From: Streptomyces rhizosphaerihabitans
GTDB taxonomy: Bacteria > Actinomycetota > Actinomycetes > Streptomycetales > Streptomycetaceae
Assembly: GCF_025399795.1 (NCBI RefSeq)
Contig: NZ_JAODTZ010000033.1
Span: 1-64,000, forward strand
DNA length: 64,000 nucleotides
Reading direction: 5' to 3'
A model generated the notes under the pieces. It saw only the letters and a program-made list of their open reading frames with translations. It was not told the DNA's origin and made no database searches. This document shows positions 31,712 to 39,817 of the stretch, one piece after another; the first letter of the stretch is position 1; the number at the start of each line of letters is the position of its first letter. Made by a program: the position numbers and the translations under genes.

Positions 31712-33283
31712 TTTCCTTGCGGGGTGCCCCGGCCTTCGGGCCGGGGGTGAATGCGAGCCCTGCGGAGCGGGGCAGGGGTAGAGGAATCGTCGTCAGGGCG
31801 ATTCGTCGTCGCCCTGACGGCGTCGAGGGCGGTGCAGGATCTCGGCGTTGAGGGGCCGTCGGCCGCCGGTCGGCGGCCGCTTGAGCGGTGCGCCGGGCGT
31901 GGAGTTCCTTGGGGGATGCGAAGCGTGAATTTGAGCATTCCGCTGTTATGGCGTTATTGAGCCATTACCGTGACGGAATGTCACGTTTCCGTATGTACCC
32001 GACGTCGCAGCAGGAGCGGCAGATGTTGCTGCACTGCGCGCACGCCCGGTACGTGTGGAACCTGGCGGTCGAGCAGCATGCGCACTGGCGCAGGTGGCGC
32101 AGGCCGGCGCCCGGTTTCGCCGTGCAGTGCCAGCAGCTCACCGAGGCCCGGCGCGCCAACGAGTGGCTCGGCAGCGGGAACGCGGACGTGCAGCAGCAGG
32201 CGCTGAAGGATTTCGCTAAGGCCAAGAGCGCCCGCTTCACCTCCGGGTTCGGTGAGCCGACCTGGCGTAAGAAGTACCGGCACGAGGGATTCCGCGTCAT
32301 CGGCACCGACCGGGTGGCGGAATTGGCCGAGGACGGCTCGCCGAAGCTCAACGCGAAGACCGGCAGGCAGGTCATGGGCCGGTCCGTGGTGGTGCACCAG
32401 CTCAACCGCCGGTGGGCTCAGGTCAAGGTGCCCGGCTGCGGCTGGGTCCGTTTCCGGCTCACCCGGACCGCCCTGCCCGCCGCGAAGACGTTCCGTGTCA
32501 CCTTGCGCAACGGCCGCTGGCACATCGCCTTCGCGGTCGTCCCCGCACCGGTCGCCGCGCCCGGCACCGGCGAGGTCATCGGCATCGACCGGGGCGTGAA
32601 AATCACGGCCGCCCTCTCCGACGGGCAAAAGCTGAACTGCCCGCAGCTCACCGTGAAGGAACGCGCGCAGGTCCGTAAACACCAGCGACGTGCCGCACGC
32701 GCCCCCAAGGCAAGCGAGCGGAAGACCGCCGCGTACGCCAAGGTGGCCCAGCTCAAAGCGCGTGAGGCCGACCGGCGCAAGGACTGGTGCGAGAAGACCA
32801 GCACAATGCTCGCCCGCACCTACCGCCTGGTCCGGTTCGAAAAGCTGAACATCAAGAACATGACCCGCTCGGCCGGCGGAACCACCGAGCAGCCCGGCAA
32901 GCAGGTCAGGCAGAAAGCCGGGCTGAACCGGGCGATCCTGGCGCAGGGCTGGGGCCTGCTGCGCCAACGCACCGAACATAAGGCCCCCGGCCGGGTCGAA
33001 GACGTCCCCGCCCCCTACACCAGTCTGCGATGCAGCGCCTGCGGATGGATCGACAAGAACTCGCGCAAGAGCCAAGCCGAGTTCGTCTGCTCCTTGTGCG
33101 GCTTCACCTGCAACGCGGACACCAACGCAGCAACCAACATCGCGGCAGGACAGGGCGGGATACCCCGCCCCCGGCAATCAGCCGGTGCCGGAGGGACGAC
33201 ACCGCCCAAACAGCGGTCGAGCGTCCGTGAACCCCAACCCACCTCGGTTGGAATCCCCCTCATTTAAGAGGGGGAGGATGTCA
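31712..33283 (+). mobile_element. IS200/IS605-type element, tnpB only (IS1341-like)
   Basis: Left side: hairpin CCCGGCCTTCGGGCCGGG followed by GTGAATGCGA at 31719-31747, nearly the same as the one beside the tnpA relic at 15.5 kb. Right side: GGAATCCCCCTC, ATTTA, GAGGGGGAGGATGTCAA at 33250-33283, the usual right-end hairpin that also forms the 3' part of the omega-RNA. The only gene is tnpB; the 230 bases between the left hairpin and tnpB have no tnpA left, so the element depends on TnpA in trans. Exact ends are inferred. Confidence 0.65.
31978..33267 (+). CDS. tnpB: TnpB RNA-guided nuclease of IS605-type element
   Basis: 429 residues from ATG 31978 (an ATG at 31948 is an alternative). N-terminal RFRMYPTSQQERQMLLHCAHARYVWNLAVEQ is the OrfB-type HTH. 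The RuvC triad is intact: Asp204 in GIDRGVK, Glu288 in RFEKLNIKN and Asp381 in NADTNAATNIA, with a zinc finger CSAC...CSLC between the last two. So it should be an active omega-RNA-guided DNA nuclease, the ancestor type of Cas12. The 3' end of the gene overlaps the right-end hairpin from which the guide RNA scaffold is made; the guide would be the bases after 33283, inside the DUF1707 gene. Confidence 0.9.
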   Translation: MSRFRMYPTSQQERQMLLHCAHARYVWNLAVEQHAHWRRWRRPAPGFAVQCQQLTEARRANEWLGSGNADVQQQALKDFAKAKSARFTSGFGEPTWRKKYRHEGFRVIGTDRVAELAEDGSPKLNAKTGRQVMGRSVVVHQLNRRWAQVKVPGCGWVRFRLTRTALPAAKTFRVTLRNGRWHIAFAVVPAPVAAPGTGEVIGIDRGVKITAALSDGQKLNCPQLTVKERAQVRKHQRRAARAPKASERKTAAYAKVAQLKAREADRRKDWCEKTSTMLARTYRLVRFEKLNIKNMTRSAGGTTEQPGKQVRQKAGLNRAILAQGWGLLRQRTEHKAPGRVEDVPAPYTSLRCSACGWIDKNSRKSQAEFVCSLCGFTCNADTNAATNIAAGQGGIPRPRQSAGAGGTTPPKQRSSVREPQPTSVGIPLI

Positions 33284-33348
33284 ACGGGAAGCACTCCGGT
33301 CCCGGCTCGCCACCCGGGCTGCGGGCCTCTCACGCAGACCAGGACCGA

Positions 33349-33921
33349 GTGGTGGATGTGCTGCGCATCGCGGCGGGGGACGGCCTGCTGGGCGCGGAGG
33401 AGCTGGACGAGCGCCTGGAAGCCGCCCTGTCGGCGCGGCTCCTGAGCGAACTGGCCACGCTCACCGCCGACCTGCCGCCCGTATCGGCCACCGTCGGCGC
33501 GCCCGGGGCACAGGTCAAGGACATGGTCCGGATCGAAGGGGTCCACAGCGGTGCGATCGAGCGCACCGGGCGCTGGGTGGTACCGCGCAGGCTGGAGCTC
33601 GCGGTGACGTACTGCGAGGTGACCCTCGACTTCACCGACGCGGTGATCACGCACGACACCCTGCGGATCGACGTGGGCATGACAGGCAAGACCCTGACGC
33701 TGGTCACGAGGCCGGACATCGTGGTCGATACCGATGGTCTGCAGCTGGTGCACAGCAGGCTCACGTACCGTCAGACTCCGACGAGTCCTGATACACCGCT
33801 CACTCTGCGCGTGGAGCTGGCCGGCCAGAAGGCCCACGGCCGTGTGGTGGTGCGGCCCCCGCGCCGGACGTTCGGGCAGTGGCTGCTGCGCAGGCCCACG
33901 TCCCTTTCCACCGACGCTTGA
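33349..33921 (+). CDS. DUF1707 protein, 5' end disturbed by the TnpB element
   Basis: 190 residues from a GTG at 33349, but homology to the DUF1707 domain begins earlier: codons from 33319 read LRASHADQDRVVDVLRIAAGDGLL, the usual first line of the family, with no in-frame ATG/GTG before them. The remainder, GAEELDERLEAALSARLLSELATLTADLP, is typical; a beta-rich C-terminal domain (residues about 65-170) follows. The ATG in the transposon end (33278) would lead in only if one base is inserted near 33317. Either translation begins late, shortening the domain, or the gene has been inactivated. Function of DUF1707 proteins is unknown; many are membrane-associated stress proteins. Confidence 0.65.
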   Translation: MVDVLRIAAGDGLLGAEELDERLEAALSARLLSELATLTADLPPVSATVGAPGAQVKDMVRIEGVHSGAIERTGRWVVPRRLELAVTYCEVTLDFTDAVITHDTLRIDVGMTGKTLTLVTRPDIVVDTDGLQLVHSRLTYRQTPTSPDTPLTLRVELAGQKAHGRVVVRPPRRTFGQWLLRRPTSLSTDA

Positions 33922-34096
33922 CTCCATCGTCGCGAACAAATCGGCGGGGCGGTCGCCGAGGTCTCCTGAACCGGGCGGCGCCCGGACATCGCGGGTGCGG
34001 CCGCTGCCGGAATGAGCCTGTCGGCTCGGCAGCCGGCACCCGCCGAGACGGCGAAAGCCTTTGCGCGGGCCGCCGTCCGGATGGTGGGCTGGCGCG

Positions 34097-35059
34097 GTGA
34101 TCGACCACGATGAGGCGGGGGCCGTCCGGCCGTTGGCCCTGGCTTGGGTGAACCGGCATCTGGAAGCGGGCGAACGGATCGTCGAAGCCGAGACGCTGCA
34201 CGGCGGCATCACCTCCGAAATGCGGCGGCTGACCGTCGGCACGCGGGACGCGGGCACCCGTGACCTGGTGCTGCGGACCTTCGTCGACCCGTTCTTCGTG
34301 GAGCACGCCGAGGGCCTGCTGAACCGCGAGGCCGGTGTCCTCACCCTGCTCGCGGGGACCGGCGTGCCGGCTCCCGGACCGGTCGCGGTTGATCCGACCG
34401 GCGCGCAGTGCGAGTATCCCTCGCTCCTGATGACACATCTGGCGGGCCGGACGCTCCTCGGTGACGAGGGAGTGGAGGCGCGCGTCCCCCTGCTGGCCCG
34501 TCAGCTCGTGGCGATCCACGCGTTACGACCCGCCGAGCGGCCCCGGGAGTACGAGGCGTGGACGACCGCCGACGCCGTCGTCCCTCCAAGCGGTGCCGAC
34601 GCGGCGGCATGGGCCGCGGCGGCCGACGTGATCCGCAGGCCCGCGCCGCCCTATGAGGGGCGGTTCCTGCACCGGGACTTCCACCCCGGCAACGTGCTGT
34701 TCGACGTGCTGCCCGCAAGCCCGGCAGGTCTTCGGATCACCGGGGTCGTCGACTGGGTGGAGACCTCCTGGGGCCCGGCCGACCTCGATGTGGCGCACTG
34801 CTCCACCAATCTCGCGCTGCTGCACGGCCCGGCGTGGGGGCTGCGGTTCGCCGAGGCGTACGAGGAGGCCGGCGGGGTGCTGGCCCCGGCCGCGAGCGAG
34901 CGGTTGTACTGGCGGCTGCTGGACGGGCTGGCGTTCGCGGCGGGTGCGCAGCGGGTGGCGCGGCCGTGGCGGGAGGCGGGGAGGGCGGAGCTGACGACGC
35001 GGGCCGTGGAGGAGCGGCTGGATGCCTACGTCACCGCCCTGATGGACGCGCTGGGCTGA
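34097..35059 (+). CDS. aminoglycoside-phosphotransferase-fold kinase
   Basis: 320 residues from a GTG at 34097. APH domain: TLHGGITSEMRRLTV (nucleotide loop), DLVLRTFVD, LLNREAGVLTLLAGTGVPAPGPV, LLMTHLAGRTLL, then LHRDFHPGNVLF (Brenner motif with catalytic Asp and Asn) and GVVDWVETSWGPADLDVAH (metal-binding Asp in the DFG-like place). This is the general APH / choline-kinase group rather than the APH(6) type encoded at 5324. Substrate unknown; could be an antibiotic or a metabolite. Adjacent to the PKS cluster but on its outer side and separated by 420 bases. Confidence 0.8.
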   Translation: MIDHDEAGAVRPLALAWVNRHLEAGERIVEAETLHGGITSEMRRLTVGTRDAGTRDLVLRTFVDPFFVEHAEGLLNREAGVLTLLAGTGVPAPGPVAVDPTGAQCEYPSLLMTHLAGRTLLGDEGVEARVPLLARQLVAIHALRPAERPREYEAWTTADAVVPPSGADAAAWAAAADVIRRPAPPYEGRFLHRDFHPGNVLFDVLPASPAGLRITGVVDWVETSWGPADLDVAHCSTNLALLHGPAWGLRFAEAYEEAGGVLAPAASERLYWRLLDGLAFAAGAQRVARPWREAGRAELTTRAVEERLDAYVTALMDALG

Positions 35060-35226
35060 GCCGGGGCGACTCCGGGGCTCGGGTACGGCGGTGAGCGTCG
35101 GGCCCGGCCGTCACGCCGGGCGGCGGAGCCGATCGCGCACCGGCACCGGGGTGCCCCGAGTACGGACCGGGTACGGACCGGTTCCCGGCCGGCTGCTCTG
35201 CGACGCCCCCGAATCGAACGGCGATA

Positions 35227-35278
35227 CCGCTCGCCGTCACCGCTCGCCGTGACCGCTCGCCGTGACCGCTCCTCGTGA
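35227..35278. repeat. 13-bp tandem repeat, four copies
   Basis: CCGCTCGCCGTGA repeated with small changes (copy 1 ends TCA, copy 4 reads CCGCTCCTCGTGA). Role unknown; lies 54 bases from the palindrome upstream of the monooxygenase. Confidence 0.7.
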
Positions 35279-35331
35279 TCGCTGCCAGAGGCCGCCGGGC
35301 AGCGTCAGGGCCAGTGCGTCCTGTCCCGCGT

Positions 35332-35353
35332 CCTGTCCCGCCGGCGGGACAGG
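35332..35353. promoter_or_regulatory. 22-bp palindrome, probable cluster operator (site 1)
   Basis: A perfect palindrome whose core TGTCCCGCCGGCGGGACA (35334-35351) is repeated exactly at 44665-44682. A further half site CCTGTCCCG lies 12 bases to the left (35320). Located 130 bases upstream of the monooxygenase start. The form suits a TetR- or similar dimeric regulator; the regulator is not in the window. Confidence 0.65.
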
Positions 35354-35482
35354 GCAAGTCCGGCGGCGGTGTACCCCTCCCGGCACCGAGGTGTCTTGAA
35401 CCGCGCCCGCACGTGCATGAACGTGGAGCTGATGCGGCGACGCAACAGGCGCGGCGGACACAGCGGAGCGAGGGGGAACGAC

Positions 35483-37039
35483 GTGGGACACACCGCCATG
35501 GACACGGATGTGGTGATCGCGGGCGCCGGGCCCACGGGCCTGATGCTCGCCTGCGAACTGCGGCTGGCGGGCGTCGACGTGGTGGTGGCCGAGCGGCTCG
35601 CGCAGCGCTCCGGCGAGTCGCGGGCCGGCGGGATCCACTCCCGCACCCTGGAAGTGCTCGACCAGCGCGGAATCCTGGACCGCTTCCTGGCGGAGGGCGA
35701 ACTGCAGCCGGTGGGCCACTTCTCCGGCCTCTATCTCGACTTCGACGAGTCCGAGTCCCGGCACCCCTACCCGCTGATGATCCTGCAGTCCGCCATCGAG
35801 CGGCTGCTGGAGGAGCGGGCCGCCGAACTCGGCGTGCGGGTGCGCCGGTCGTGCGAGGTGAGCGGGATCCGCCAGGACGGGACCGGCGTGACGGTCGAAC
35901 TGCGCACGGCAGAACAGACGGAACAGACAGAACAGATGGCGCAGGCGGAACAGACGGCACCCGCGACGCTGCGCGCCCGCTACCTCGTGGGCTGCGACGG
36001 CGGACGCAGCATCGTGCGCAAGCTGGCGGGCATCGGCTTCCCCGGCACCGCGGCGACGATGACCGCGCTGATCGGCGACGTCGAACTCCCCGATCTGCCC
36101 GAGGACTACGTCTGGATACGGCGCACCGCGGCCGGCGACTACTCGGCGATCGCCTTCGAGCCGGGCTGGCACCGGGTGATCACATCCGAGTTCGACCGCG
36201 TCGCCGGCCGCGACGAGCCCGTGACGTTCGAGCAGCTGAGGCAGTCGCTGGTCAGGGTCGCGGGCACCGACTTCGGCATGCGCAACCCCCGGTGGATCTC
36301 CCGGTTCAACGACGCCGCACGGCAGGCCTCCCGGTACCGGCAGGGCCGGGTGCTGCTCGCGGGCGACGCGGCGCACATCCACTTCCCGGCCGGCGGACAG
36401 GGCCTGAACATGGGGGTGCAGGACGCGGTCAACCTCGGCTGGAAACTCGCCTCCGTGGTCCGCGGCCAGGCGCCCGGGAGCCTGCTCGACACCTACCACA
36501 CCGAACGCCACCCGGTCGGGGAGCGCGTGCTGCACAACACCCGGGCGCAGTCGGCGCTGATCCGCCCCGGCCCCCAGACGGACGCGCTGCGCGAGGTGTT
36601 CGGCGCGCTCATGGTGTTCGACGACGTGAACCGGCGGCTGCGCCACATGCTGACCGCACTCGACATCCGGTATCCGTCCGACGGCGACCACCCGCTGGAG
36701 GGCCGCCGGGTTCCCGACGCCGACCTCAAGGCGCCCGACGGCGTCACCCGCGTCCACGAGCTGCTGCACGCCGCCCGGCCCGTGCTGCTCGACCTGTGCG
36801 GCAGCGCCGAGGTGGCGGCCGTCGCCGGGGGCTGGGCCGGCCGCGTCGACCTCATCGAGGCGCGCAGCGAGGACGAGTACTGGCCGGTGCCGGCGATCGG
36901 CGAGATCTCCGCTCCCGCCGCGCTCCTCATCCGCCCCGACGGCCACGTCGGCTGGGCGGCCGACACCGTCGGCGCGCCGGACGTCTCCGCGCTGCGGACC
37001 GCTCTGACCACCTGGTGCGGACCGGCCCCGCAGGGATGA
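35483..37039 (+). CDS. FAD-dependent aromatic-hydroxylase-type monooxygenase
   Basis: 518 residues from a GTG at 35483 (GAGGGGGA site); an ATG at 35498 is possible. Rossmann GAGPTG at residues 14-19 with VVIAGAGPTGLMLACELRLAG. A DG motif (YLVGCDGGRSIVRKLAGI, about residue 170) and a GD motif (LLAGDAAHIHFPAGGQGLNMGVQDAVNLGWKLA, about residue 293) mark class A flavoprotein hydroxylases that use NADPH and O2. A C-terminal thioredoxin-like domain (about residues 400-518) is present as in PgaE/RdmE-type enzymes. A low-complexity TEQTEQ insert lies in the substrate domain. Likely hydroxylates or epoxidises the polyketide, acting after the assembly line. Stop is followed by the type II thioesterase gene at 71 bases. 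Confidence 0.88.
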   Translation: MGHTAMDTDVVIAGAGPTGLMLACELRLAGVDVVVAERLAQRSGESRAGGIHSRTLEVLDQRGILDRFLAEGELQPVGHFSGLYLDFDESESRHPYPLMILQSAIERLLEERAAELGVRVRRSCEVSGIRQDGTGVTVELRTAEQTEQTEQMAQAEQTAPATLRARYLVGCDGGRSIVRKLAGIGFPGTAATMTALIGDVELPDLPEDYVWIRRTAAGDYSAIAFEPGWHRVITSEFDRVAGRDEPVTFEQLRQSLVRVAGTDFGMRNPRWISRFNDAARQASRYRQGRVLLAGDAAHIHFPAGGQGLNMGVQDAVNLGWKLASVVRGQAPGSLLDTYHTERHPVGERVLHNTRAQSALIRPGPQTDALREVFGALMVFDDVNRRLRHMLTALDIRYPSDGDHPLEGRRVPDADLKAPDGVTRVHELLHAARPVLLDLCGSAEVAAVAGGWAGRVDLIEARSEDEYWPVPAIGEISAPAALLIRPDGHVGWAADTVGAPDVSALRTALTTWCGPAPQG

Positions 37040-37110
37040 GGCACCGCCCGGAACGAACGGCCGGCCGGCCGGGACCGGTCGTGCGCCACAGACGAAAGGA
37101 CACCGACACA

Positions 37111-37869
37111 GTGAACAGCACATGGTTCCGACGCTTCACCACGGCCGCGGGCGACGGGCCGCGGCTCGTGTGCTTCCCGCACGCGGGGGGCTCCGCGACG
37201 GCGTTCAAGGACCTGGCGCGCGCGCTGCCCGCGGACTTCGACGTGGTGTGCGTGCAGTACCCGGGACGCCAGGACCGTTACAACGAAGCGCCGTTCACGG
37301 ACCTGACCGCGCTCGTGGAGGCGGTGGCCGGTGAGCTGGCCCGCGAGCTGGCCGCGGACCGGGGGCGGCCGTACGCCCTGTTCGGCCACAGCATGGGCGC
37401 ACTCGTCGCGTTCGAGACGGCCCGGCTGCTCGCGCGGGGCGAACTGCCGGGCCCGCAGCGGCTGTTCCTCTCCGGCCGGGGCGGTCCGGACACCGGCGGC
37501 ATCCCGTACCACCTGTACGACGACGACGATGTGCTGGCCGATGTGCGCAGGCTGGGCGGTACCGAACAGGCCATGCTCGAGGACCCCGACATCCTGGATC
37601 TGGTGCTGCCGGCGCTGCGCGCCGACTACCGGGCCCTTGGCACGTACAGCTGGCGCGGTGGCGAGCCGCTCGCCGCGGCGGTGACCGTCCTGACCGGGGA
37701 CAGCGACCCGATGATGACGGTCCAGGACGCTCAGACGTGGCGGGCGCACACCACCGGCGACTTCGCCGTGGAGGTCTTCCCCGGCGGCCATTTCTACCTC
37801 TTCGACCAGCTCGAGCGCGTCGCCGCGGCCGTCACCGAGGGGCTGCTCACCGAGGCCGCCGCTTCCTGA
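37111..37869 (+). CDS. type II thioesterase
   Basis: 252 residues from a GTG at 37111 (GAAAGGAC site). Alpha/beta hydrolase with catalytic triad Ser94 (FGHSMGAL), Asp197 (LTGDSDPM) and His227 (PGGHFYLF). FPHAGGSATAFKDLARALP and VQYPGRQDRYNEAPF are the family's usual N-terminal signatures. These discrete enzymes clear misloaded acyl groups from carrier proteins of PKS/NRPS lines. Second gene of a two-gene plus-strand unit with the monooxygenase, ending before the bidirectional terminator. The minus-strand thioesterase at the right edge is a different, divergent copy. Confidence 0.9.
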   Translation: MNSTWFRRFTTAAGDGPRLVCFPHAGGSATAFKDLARALPADFDVVCVQYPGRQDRYNEAPFTDLTALVEAVAGELARELAADRGRPYALFGHSMGALVAFETARLLARGELPGPQRLFLSGRGGPDTGGIPYHLYDDDDVLADVRRLGGTEQAMLEDPDILDLVLPALRADYRALGTYSWRGGEPLAAAVTVLTGDSDPMMTVQDAQTWRAHTTGDFAVEVFPGGHFYLFDQLERVAAAVTEGLLTEAAAS

Positions 37870-37884
37870 ACAGCCGGCCGCACA

Positions 37885-37924
37885 CGGCGAGGGGCCCGGC
37901 CGTTCGCGGCCGGGCCCCTCGCCG
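37885..37924. terminator. strong bidirectional terminator
   Basis: CGGCGAGGGGCCCGGCCG, loop TTCG, then the exact complement: a perfect 18-bp stem between the convergent thioesterase and dehydrogenase genes. The best terminator in the window. Confidence 0.9.
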
Positions 37925-37945
37925 TTGCGGGCCGCCGCGACGGCG

Positions 37946-38830
37946 CTAGGGATAGGTGTAGAAGCCGCGGCCGGACTTCTTGCCCAGCAGGCCGCCCTCG
38001 ACCATGCGCAGCAGCAGCGGCGGGGGCGCGTGGAGCGGCTCCTTGAACTCCTCGTACATGGCCTGGGCGATGGAGACGGTGGTGTCCAGGCCGATGAGGT
38101 CGGCGAGCCGCAGCGGTCCCATCGGGTGCGAGCAGCCCTGGGTCATGCCCTGGTCGAGGATCTCGGCCGTCGCCAGGCCTGATTCGACCATGCGGATGGC
38201 GGACAGCAGGTAGGGGAAGAGCAGCGCGTTGACGAGGAAGCCCGCGCGGTCCGGTGAGGCGATCGGTTTCTTGCCCAGGACGTCGCGGACGAAGACCAGT
38301 GCCCGTGCGCCGACCGTTTCGTCGGTGAGGACGGAGGAGACGAGTTCGACGAGCGGCAGCACCGGTACCGGGTTGAAGAAGTGCAGGCCGAGCACCTGGC
38401 CGGGGCGGCGGGTCGCGGCGGCCAGGCGTACGACCGGGATCGAGGAGGTGTTGGTCGCCAGGATCGCGTCCGGGTCCTCGACGATCTTGTCGAGGGTGGC
38501 GAACAGGTCCCGTTTGAGCTGCTCGTCCTCCTTGACCGCCTCGATCACCAGGTGGCGGTCGGCCAGTTCGGCGAGGTCGCGGGTGAACGACACCCGGTCC
38601 AGGGCCGCGTCGCGTTCGGGCGCGGTGAGTTTGCCTTTGGCCACGCCCCGGTCCAGGGAGGCGGCCAGCCGCTGGGGTGCCGTTTCGAGCGAGGACTCGG
38701 AGAACACCGCGACCCTCACGTTCAGTCCGGCCTTCGCGCACAGTTCGGCGATGCCGGTGCCCATGATGCCGCTGCCGACGACACCCACCCGGTCGATGCC
38801 TGTGCCGGTGTGCTGCGTGGACGTGGTCAT
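37946..38830 (-). CDS. 3-hydroxyacyl-CoA dehydrogenase (extender-unit biosynthesis)
   Basis: 294 residues. ATG overlaps the KASIII stop (ATGA). NAD-binding VGVVGSGIMGTGIAELCAKAG at residues 15-35, then VIEAVKEDEQLKRDLFATLDK, TNTSSIPVVRL and GLHFFNPVPVLPLVELV (catalytic His in HFFNP with the following conserved Glu), and the C-terminal domain KSGRGFYTY end. It is the 3-hydroxybutyryl-CoA dehydrogenase type. With the KASIII and CCR genes it forms the reduce-dehydrate-carboxylate route to an alkylmalonyl-CoA; the dehydratase step is presumably borrowed from fatty acid metabolism. Last gene of the minus-strand run. Confidence 0.9.
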   Translation of the reverse strand: MTTSTQHTGTGIDRVGVVGSGIMGTGIAELCAKAGLNVRVAVFSESSLETAPQRLAASLDRGVAKGKLTAPERDAALDRVSFTRDLAELADRHLVIEAVKEDEQLKRDLFATLDKIVEDPDAILATNTSSIPVVRLAAATRRPGQVLGLHFFNPVPVLPLVELVSSVLTDETVGARALVFVRDVLGKKPIASPDRAGFLVNALLFPYLLSAIRMVESGLATAEILDQGMTQGCSHPMGPLRLADLIGLDTTVSIAQAMYEEFKEPLHAPPPLLLRMVEGGLLGKKSGRGFYTYP

Positions 38831-39816
38831 GTGTGGTTCCCCCAGGTCAGAAGTGATGCTCCGATCGACATGCCGCCGCCGAACCCGGCGAGCAGCACCA
38901 GGTCTCCCGGTGACAGCGCTCCCGTGCGGTGGGCCTCGTCGAGGGCGACCGGCACCGAGGCGCTGCCGACGTTGCCGTAGCGGATCAGGGTGCGGTGGGT
39001 CTGTGCGGCGGTGAGGCCGGTGCGTTCGACGACCTCGCCGAGCATGACGCCGTTGGCCTGGTGCGGTACGAAGTGGTCGACGGCGCCGATGTCGACGCCG
39101 GCCTTGTGTGCCAGTGCGAGGAGCGCCGGGGGGACGTGTTCGGCGACGAAGTCCCGTACTCCGCGGCCGTCCATCCTGAAGTAGTGGCCGCCTTCGGCGA
39201 CGGTGGCGGCGGAGGCCGGTCTGCGGCTGCCGCCGGCCTCGACGCGGATCAGGTGGTGGGCGTCGCCGCGGCTGGACAGGTCGCTCGCGATGATCCCGTA
39301 CGGTTCGGGCACCGCGCCGACGATCGCGGCGCCGGCGCCGTCGGCGAACAGGATGGCGGTCCTGTGGTCGGTGAAGTCCAGGATCCGCGAGTACACGTCG
39401 GCGCCGATCACCAGGACCCGGGCGTCGGGCCGCACGGTGACCAGGCTGTGGGCCAGCGACAGTGCGTAGACGAAGCCGCTGCACACGACGTTGATGTCGA
39501 AGCAGGCCGCGCGGTAGGCGCCCAGGCCGTGCTGCACCAGGTACGAGGTGGGCGGCTGCGGGAAGTCTCCGGTGGAGGTGGAGACGATGATGTAGTCGAT
39601 CTGCCGGGCGGTCAGTTCCGCCTGGGCCAGGGCCCGTTCGGCGGCGGTGACGGCGAGGTCGGAGGTGGCCTCGTGCTCGGCGGCGTAGCGGCGTGAGCGG
39701 ATCTGTGTCTTGCGTTCGATCCACTCCGCGGTGACGCCGACGCGTTCGGCGACCTCTTCGTTGCCCACTTCGTTCTTGGGCAGGTAGGAGCCGGTGGAGA
39801 GTATGCCGATTCCCAT
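38827..39816 (-). CDS. 3-oxoacyl-ACP synthase III-type (KASIII)
   Basis: 329 residues, ATG. FabH-type thiolase fold: Cys112 in INVVCSGFVYALSLA, His252 in FVPHQANGVML and Asn in YGNVGSASVPVAL form the Cys-His-Asn triad. An opening GILSTGSYLPKNEVGNEEVAERVGVTAEWIERKTQIRSRR contains the usual dimer/arginine elements. It should condense a short acyl-CoA starter with malonyl-ACP to give a 3-ketoacyl chain for the following dehydrogenase and CCR; in known clusters (divergolide type) such an enzyme decides the side-chain length of the unusual extender. Start is one base after the CCR stop. Confidence 0.9.
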   Translation of the reverse strand: MGIGILSTGSYLPKNEVGNEEVAERVGVTAEWIERKTQIRSRRYAAEHEATSDLAVTAAERALAQAELTARQIDYIIVSTSTGDFPQPPTSYLVQHGLGAYRAACFDINVVCSGFVYALSLAHSLVTVRPDARVLVIGADVYSRILDFTDHRTAILFADGAGAAIVGAVPEPYGIIASDLSSRGDAHHLIRVEAGGSRRPASAATVAEGGHYFRMDGRGVRDFVAEHVPPALLALAHKAGVDIGAVDHFVPHQANGVMLGEVVERTGLTAAQTHRTLIRYGNVGSASVPVALDEAHRTGALSPGDLVLLAGFGGGMSIGASLLTWGNHT

Positions 39817-39817
39817 G

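Larger units (their letters stand above)
35060..35482. other. intergenic region at PKS cluster border
   Basis: No gene. It contains a 13-bp tandem repeat (35227-35278) and the palindrome at 35332-35353, both described separately. It must carry the promoter of the monooxygenase-thioesterase pair. Confidence 0.5.

Noticed and set aside
31888..31977. Upstream in-frame starts for TnpB
   Set aside because: The first 20-30 residues do not resemble the family; ATG 31978 begins directly at the conserved N-terminus. ATG 31948 kept only as an alternative.
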